A stretch of 64,000 nucleotides of DNA from UBA10677 sp045532295 (GTDB taxonomy: Bacteria; Bacillota; Clostridia; Christensenellales; Pumilibacteraceae), in NCBI GenBank assembly GCA_045532295.1, contig JAZSFP010000007.1, positions 186,001 through 250,000 of the forward strand, in the 5' to 3' direction. Below are positions 59,705-64,000 of the stretch, one piece after another. Within the stretch, counting starts at the first letter, position 1; each line of letters opens with the position of its first letter. The translations under genes and the position numbers were made by a program. The notes beneath the pieces were generated by a model, which saw nothing but the letters and a program-made list of their open reading frames with translations, was not told where the DNA came from and searched no databases.

Positions 59705-61288
59705 TTATGCTAATGCAAACTTTTTTGACTTATAAAGTTTGTTGAATATTATTGCGCTTATAGGAATATTCGTGGATAGCACCATAGGCATCGTGAGGAA
59801 AATTAAATGCTCTGAACTTCCGCCAAGTGGCATTCCGAAATACACGTTAATCGCATAGGTAATTAGAATTACCTGTAGCATTATAATTACTCTAAAGAAG
59901 AGTGAGGATTTTAAACTAAAGTCCATTCTTCTTTTTTTATGCGGATTGACGAAGAAAGATATTGCAGCAACAATGGGAAATGCGAGACAGAAAAGTATGC
60001 TAATAATGTAGATATGTAAATCGTATTCCGTATGAACGCCAACGAGGTTTTTAATTATAATATAGGAGAGAAAACTTTCTAATATCATAATTAAGAACAA
60101 TATTCCGTAGTGGAAAAGTTTAAGTTTATTGCTGTAATAATAGTATTCGCGATTGTACTGGCGCACGGCGTCGCTATCGTGAGTGCGGATTTTTACGTCC
60201 TCACCCATTTCACGCAAACTTTCGCTTAATCTTCCAAAACTTCTAACTTGAATATTTTCTCTAACTTCAAGTGAACCTTGCGCAATCATTTCGTCTCTTT
60301 CCTGGCGTTTGGGCTTTTCTTGAACTTGAGTTGAGGGTGCGTCTGGCGTATCGATCGTCGACTGCGATTGAACTTTCGTGTCAAATAGCGCGCTCAGTGT
60401 GCTCCTATAAGTGTCGTTTGTTGTTTGTTGTTGCGTTGGCGCGGGCGTATCGTATCTTAAGAATTCGGTAGTGGTGGTTGCCGTTTCGGTATCATCTTGC
60501 GTTTGTTGAGGAACGGGTTCGTCATCAACCAAAGTTTCTACTGCAAGATATTCATCTAAACTATACGAAGAACCTTCGCTAAATATTGATTCGGGCGTTT
60601 CTTGAATTGCTGCGCTAAAAGCAGAATATCCTCCAGGAGAAGGTGTAACGTCTTCGCTCGAACTTTCAGTGTAGGTTGATGCGCTTTCGTTGAGCATATC
60701 TTCAATGATAGAAGTGGTAGTTTCTGCTTGTTCGTCTACTGAAGTTGCTACTTCTTCATTTGTGCTTTCGACTTGTACTTGAGAAACGTATTCGCTATTT
60801 GTTTCGCTTGTTTCAACAATTTCCTCAGAATGAATTTCTTCAGAGACGTCAGTATTTCTTTTGGGTAGTTCAACGTCGATTTCGTCTTCAGCGTCCACTT
60901 CCCTAAGTTCTTCCTCTGAATGTTCAGGGCGCTCAACGCTATCGAGATCGTAATCACGTTCAGAGATGAGTTGATCAATGACGGTACGGGAAAACTCGTA
61001 TTCATCCTGGCTTTTGATGAATACTTCGCGTCCCATATCGGTGAGAGAATAGTATTTTCTTCTTCCGCCGTTACTTTGTTCACCCCAGTAAGAAGTGATA
61101 AAACCTTGACCTTCAAGACGCTTTAAACAACTATACAATGTGGGTTGTTTGAGTATGTACTGACCGTGACTTTTTTCTTCGATTTCGCGAATAATATCAT
61201 AACCATAACGGTCTCCATTGTATAGAGCCTTAAGAATTATGGTATTAATGTTTCCGCGAATTAAATCGCTATTGATATTCATTGCCAT
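59705..61288 (-). CDS. PadR family regulator fused to a membrane domain
   Basis: A 527-residue protein of unusual build. Residues 9-95 form a PadR winged helix (LKALYNGDRYGYDIIREI, QPTLYSCLKRLEGQGFI, GGRRKYYSLT). Residues ~105-385 are a disordered linker rich in Glu, Ser, Thr and Gln. Residues 390-527 contain four hydrophobic helices (about 394-415, 425-448, 463-484, 494-516). It looks like a DNA-binding protein tethered to the membrane. ATG 61288 has GAGGTG upstream. Palindromes at its promoter suggest self-control. Confidence 0.88.
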   Translation of the reverse strand: MAMNINSDLIRGNINTIILKALYNGDRYGYDIIREIEEKSHGQYILKQPTLYSCLKRLEGQGFITSYWGEQSNGGRRKYYSLTDMGREVFIKSQDEYEFSRTVIDQLISERDYDLDSVERPEHSEEELREVDAEDEIDVELPKRNTDVSEEIHSEEIVETSETNSEYVSQVQVESTNEEVATSVDEQAETTTSIIEDMLNESASTYTESSSEDVTPSPGGYSAFSAAIQETPESIFSEGSSYSLDEYLAVETLVDDEPVPQQTQDDTETATTTTEFLRYDTPAPTQQQTTNDTYRSTLSALFDTKVQSQSTIDTPDAPSTQVQEKPKRQERDEMIAQGSLEVRENIQVRSFGRLSESLREMGEDVKIRTHDSDAVRQYNREYYYYSNKLKLFHYGILFLIMILESFLSYIIIKNLVGVHTEYDLHIYIISILFCLAFPIVAAISFFVNPHKKRRMDFSLKSSLFFRVIIMLQVILITYAINVYFGMPLGGSSEHLIFLTMPMVLSTNIPISAIIFNKLYKSKKFALA

Positions 61289-61299
61289 ATTTCACCTCG

Positions 61300-61321
61300 T
61301 ATAGTAATATTTTACACTATA
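61300..61321. promoter_or_regulatory. Operator candidate 1 of the PadR-membrane gene
   Basis: TATAGT / ACTATA inverted repeat overlapping the -10 box of the minus-strand promoter. Confidence 0.65.
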
Positions 61322-61337
61322 AATTGTTATTTGTCAA
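61309..61337 (-). promoter_or_regulatory. Promoter of the PadR-membrane gene
   Basis: On the minus strand, TTGACA, 17-base spacer, TAAAAT, about 14 bases before the ribosome site. Confidence 0.85.
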
Positions 61338-61341
61338 TCAT

Positions 61342-61362
61342 ATACTATTTGTGACATAGTAT
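61342..61362. promoter_or_regulatory. Operator candidate 2 of the PadR-membrane gene
   Basis: Perfect ATACTAT / ATAGTAT inverted repeat with a 7-base spacer, just upstream of the -35 box. It shares the ACTAT half-site with candidate 1. Confidence 0.65.
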
Positions 61363-61390
61363 TTTTTGTTGAAATTTGTTGTAAATATTC

Positions 61391-61419
61391 TTGCCAAATT
61401 AACTAATATATCGTATAAT
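61391..61419 (+). promoter_or_regulatory. Promoter of the YgjP-type gene (leaderless arrangement)
   Basis: TTGCCA, 17-base spacer, TATAAT, then six bases and ATG 61426, so the start codon is at the predicted +1. Confidence 0.85.
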
Positions 61420-61425
61420 AATCGT

Positions 61426-62019
61426 ATGGACTACACGATTGTTAGAACAAAAGGTAAAAATATTCGTCTTTTGCTTGATGATAGAGGTATGCTTATCGTT
61501 AAAGCGCCTAAGAATTTAACGAAGAAAAGGATTGACGAGATTTTGAACAAGAATACAAAACTCGTTCAAAAAACACTTGAGAAGGGAAAGTATCGAGCGC
61601 TTGGATATCAATTTGAACAGCGAGGAATTATATTGAAACTTGGCGAAGAGGTTAAACTGGATTCTGCTGACGCTAAAAGCATTAAGAAATTCTATAAAGC
61701 GGGAAGAGAATATCTAAGAAGCAGAATATATGAGTTGTCAAATTCTTTGGGCTTACCATTTGGGGAATTGAAATTTGGCTCTGCAAAAACGGTGTGGGGC
61801 ACTTGTTCAAAAAATAAAAACATAAGGCTTAATGAAAGGTTGTATTCGTTGCCACCGCATTTAATTGATTACGTAATAATTCACGAACTTGTTCATACGA
61901 TTGAGTTTAATCATTCGAAAAGATTTTGGGCTTACTGTGAGACGATTTATCCTTATGCAAGAAAATATCGTGATGAATTAAACAAAAAATACACTTGGGT
62001 ATTTCAAATTTACAGATGA
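61426..62019 (+). CDS. YgjP-type M48 family metallopeptidase
   Basis: A 197-residue protein of the YgjP/DUF45 group. The N-terminal DYTIVRTKGKNIRLLL strand pattern leads to WGTCSKNKNIRLNERL and the zinc site HELVH with a downstream His in NHSKRFW. It is cytoplasmic, and its substrate is unknown. The ATG at 61426 matches the family start; the longer frame from 61366 contains the promoter. No ribosome site exists and the mRNA should be leaderless. The stop overlaps the lipoprotein gene (ATGA). Confidence 0.88.
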   Translation: MDYTIVRTKGKNIRLLLDDRGMLIVKAPKNLTKKRIDEILNKNTKLVQKTLEKGKYRALGYQFEQRGIILKLGEEVKLDSADAKSIKKFYKAGREYLRSRIYELSNSLGLPFGELKFGSAKTVWGTCSKNKNIRLNERLYSLPPHLIDYVIIHELVHTIEFNHSKRFWAYCETIYPYARKYRDELNKKYTWVFQIYR

Positions 62020-63344
62020 GAAAATTATTAATAAAAAGCAAATATATTATAATTATTGCTATGATCGTTATATCTACATTTCTTACATCGTGCGTGCCGG
62101 TGACGATTAGAATAGAGAATTATTCGGAATACGTAAATAATCTTTTCGTATATGAAGTTGATGAAATTGATGTGGATGATGCTGTGGGCTCGCCAGAAGA
62201 TGGTGTTTTAGATGAATTTATTCCCCAAATAGCGCCTGAAATAGACGGGCTTACGAGAATATCTGAATATCAATATGATGCGGGAATTGAGTTCTTTGGG
62301 TCACATACGATTGTAAAGTTGGGAAATAAGACGTATTTAATGGATCTTAATGGTGTTCTTGCTGAAAAATCGCAAAATGAAAGTACATCGTCTGGCATAG
62401 TATTCGAGGACTATTTGCTAAAATATGACAAAATTGTAGCGAAAAATGATGGTAAATATGGCGTTTTGGAGTTAAACGGTACGATTGTTGTTGATTTTGA
62501 GTATGATAATATTTTGGTTCGCAATAATATAATAATCGCAATAAAAGGCGATAGTTCAAAAATATTTTATAATAATACTTATATTTGTGATGGAACGAAA
62601 AGCGCGTATATAGTTGGTGATTGCTTTTATGGCGACATGGGAAAGATATACGAGTTACCCATAAACAAAAGGGCGATGGTTGGAGAATACTTTGTGGTAA
62701 ACATTTCATCAAATAATATTGCCGTAATTATTGATGACGCAGGAAGGTTTGGGTACGCTGATTATATAACGAAAGAAGTTTTAATTAAACCACAATATTT
62801 TATGGCAAATCCAATGAATAGCGATTTTGCTGTTGTGTATGATTTAATTGCTGACGATATTGATTATCCAAAACTTATCTCTTTAAATAACGAACTAATG
62901 TATGATTTTGAAAATTTGCTAAATGCCGTTGATTTTTCACCGTACGATATTAATGTTTTTGAATGTAATTATGGATACAATTTATTTACTATACCAAGCA
63001 GTAACATTACGGGCGTTATTAAGTATGAAAATGATTTAGCAACCGCAAAAATATTACCGGTTGATTTCTTGCCTTGGTATAATTTCGTATATAATGATTA
63101 TATTGTATCCGAAGTTCCTATAGATTTCTATTCGTTATCAGAAGAAGAATTTGTTGGAACTAATTATATTGATATTTTGCCAATAAACAATACGCACTTT
63201 ATTGTAAAGTGTTTGGATGGAAAATATGCGTTGTTGGACAAAAATCTTAATACCGTTGTTGAAAATTGTGATAAAATTTCAAATTACAATGACACAATTT
63301 TAATAGAAAACGATGGTAAATTTTGTTATTATAGATTACCGTAA
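62016..63344 (+). CDS. Lipoprotein with WG-type beta-propeller-like repeats
   Basis: A 442-residue exported protein. A basic start and hydrophobic stretch end in the lipobox LTSC, with the lipid-bearing Cys26. Several degenerate WG-like repeats follow, such as KNDGKYGVLELNGTIVVDF, DDAGRFGYADYITKEV and CLDGKYALLDKNLNTVV. Probably cell-surface; function unknown. Codon use is AT-rich compared with the core genes. It is coupled to the metallopeptidase gene by a 4-base overlap. Confidence 0.82.
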   Translation: MRKLLIKSKYIIIIAMIVISTFLTSCVPVTIRIENYSEYVNNLFVYEVDEIDVDDAVGSPEDGVLDEFIPQIAPEIDGLTRISEYQYDAGIEFFGSHTIVKLGNKTYLMDLNGVLAEKSQNESTSSGIVFEDYLLKYDKIVAKNDGKYGVLELNGTIVVDFEYDNILVRNNIIIAIKGDSSKIFYNNTYICDGTKSAYIVGDCFYGDMGKIYELPINKRAMVGEYFVVNISSNNIAVIIDDAGRFGYADYITKEVLIKPQYFMANPMNSDFAVVYDLIADDIDYPKLISLNNELMYDFENLLNAVDFSPYDINVFECNYGYNLFTIPSSNITGVIKYENDLATAKILPVDFLPWYNFVYNDYIVSEVPIDFYSLSEEEFVGTNYIDILPINNTHFIVKCLDGKYALLDKNLNTVVENCDKISNYNDTILIENDGKFCYYRLP

Positions 63345-63373
63345 AAAAGGATAGTGGATAAACTATCCTTTTT
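63344..63373. terminator. Bidirectional terminator between convergent genes
   Basis: Perfect 12-bp stem AAAAAGGATAGT / ACTATCCTTTTT with a 6-base loop. Its arms end in A and T runs that serve both strands, and it overlaps the end of the minus-strand regulator. Confidence 0.93.
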
Positions 63374-64000
63374 CCTTTGTTTCAATCGGAATAAGTATTT
63401 CTATATATCGTTCTTTTTCCCATATGCCAGGTGGGCGCCAATGCATTGCTACTATTTCTGGAGCGTCTGCGATTGTAAAGTTTGATGATGGTAACCAGTT
63501 CGTTATAATTTGTTTGCGTATATTTACGTAATCCACGATAGGTCGTTTTTTCTTTTCCGTTTCAAACACGGCGTAAGTTTGTTTTGGAATTGTTATTATT
63601 TCAAAACCTAATTTATCAATAAAATCGACACCAGTTACCGTGGGATTGAATAGTTCAGTTCTCGTCCAGTCGTCAAGGTCGTATGCAACGTAAAAATCAT
63701 AGCCATCATCGTCAATGTTCGTAATTACCATATAATCGGTTGAATAATCGCGCGATGCCCCAATTAAAAGCCATTGTTTGGCTCGAGTTGTTCTCAAAAA
63801 TTCTTCCTCTTGGCGAGTTCGTTCGTCTCCGTATGGCACTCCGTAAAAGCGTTTCTTGTATCCAACTAATGTAATTTTGGGTTTTTCTTCGATTTTATAT
63901 TCCATTTCTGTTCCTCCGATTTGATTGACGATAAGGCGTGGAAATGACTTTAATTTGCGGGAAATTCCAACTTTTGATGGCATAATTCCGTGAAAATTGA
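63363..64000 (-). CDS. AraC-type regulator with GyrI-like ligand domain (5' end outside window)
   Basis: The visible 212 codons end in a GyrI-like effector-binding domain (about the last 180 residues; KPKITLVGYKKRFYGVP at its start, IWEKERYIEILIPI at its end). Upstream, NFHGIMPSKVG-RKLKSFPRL resembles the tail of an AraC helix-turn-helix, and the frame stays open to the edge, so the DNA-binding part probably lies beyond 64000. An internal ATG at 63905 has a good site (CGGAGG) and would give a stand-alone 180-residue ligand domain; both products are possible. Confidence 0.8.
   Translation of the reverse strand, partial: NFHGIMPSKVGISRKLKSFPRLIVNQIGGTEMEYKIEEKPKITLVGYKKRFYGVPYGDERTRQEEEFLRTTRAKQWLLIGASRDYSTDYMVITNIDDDGYDFYVAYDLDDWTRTELFNPTVTGVDFIDKLGFEIITIPKQTYAVFETEKKKRPIVDYVNIRKQIITNWLPSSNFTIADAPEIVAMHWRPPGIWEKERYIEILIPIETKEKG

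Noticed and set aside
61366..61425. Longer N-terminus for the YgjP-type protein
   Set aside because: The 60 bases contain a near-consensus promoter and the extra residues are not part of the family pattern.
63905..64000. Treating the minus-strand gene at the right edge as a complete GyrI-like protein starting at 63905
   Set aside because: The upstream frame stays open to the edge and resembles the end of an AraC DNA-binding domain, so a partial longer gene is more likely, though the internal start keeps a good ribosome site.

Overview
The window is an AT-rich, low-GC Gram-positive chromosome segment. It most resembles an anaerobic member of Clostridia, possibly an uncultured gut lineage. The evidence is the IspH-ribosomal protein S1 fusion, the SCIFF peptide with its radical SAM maturase, the yajC-secD-secF-recJ-relA-hemZ order, AGGAGG-type ribosome sites with frequent TTG/GTG starts, and sporulation-family genes (GerW/YtfJ and a PdaB-like protein). 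No rRNA, insertion sequence, prophage or CRISPR array was seen. Almost every gene is on the + strand.

Layout. 1-5.9 kb: lysA (cut by the left edge), a site-2 protease, scpA-scpB (chromosome condensation), DUF2953-gerW, a D,D-carboxypeptidase and an rluB-type pseudouridine synthase. 6.0-10.9 kb: a five-gene, codon-optimised operon for a biotin-dependent, sodium-pump-type decarboxylase. It holds a CoA-type carboxyltransferase, gamma/delta anchor, biotin carrier, beta pump and a 5S-type pyruvate/oxaloacetate carboxyltransferase, so it mixes parts of two systems. 11-16 kb: a flavoprotein, aroH, cmk, plsC and ispH-S1. 16-21.4 kb: a dipeptidase, then an AraC regulator divergent from a four-gene operon (PIG-L deacetylase, NagB-like isomerase, PfkB kinase, class II aldolase), which reads like an amino-sugar catabolic route. 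21.4-22.1 kb: a minus-strand tRNA array (Val, Cys, Leu) ending in a 186-bp tandem duplication that carries damaged tRNA-Leu copies and a 69-bp palindromic element.

22-35 kb: a possible YtxC-like protein, yajC, a TIGR04086-type membrane protein, scfA-scfB, secDF, recJ, relA, a metallo-hydrolase and hemZ. 35-48.5 kb: rpsO, pnp, a PdaB-like pseudo-deacetylase, an M16 peptidase, dUTPase, ftsK, rimO, pgsA, a cinA-type amidase, recA and rny. 48.5-57 kb: a GH36 alpha-galactosidase, a two-component system, FakA/FakB-type proteins and a GH127 glycosidase of foreign-looking composition. 57-64 kb: tRNA-Trp, proC, rnhA, a VTT membrane protein, a PadR regulator fused to a membrane domain, a YgjP-type metallopeptidase, a WG-repeat lipoprotein and an AraC/GyrI regulator cut by the right edge.

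The most interesting signals are regulatory. Two promoters put the start codon at the predicted +1 (leaderless mRNAs). Three inter-operon inverted repeats bury the next gene's start or Shine-Dalgarno site. The rpsO leader can form a hairpin whose whole loop pairs with the Shine-Dalgarno sequence. Two palindromic operators flank the promoter of the membrane PadR gene. A strong promoter with a centred inverted repeat at 57245-57284 has no obvious gene. All functional calls are read from motifs; no database search was run.
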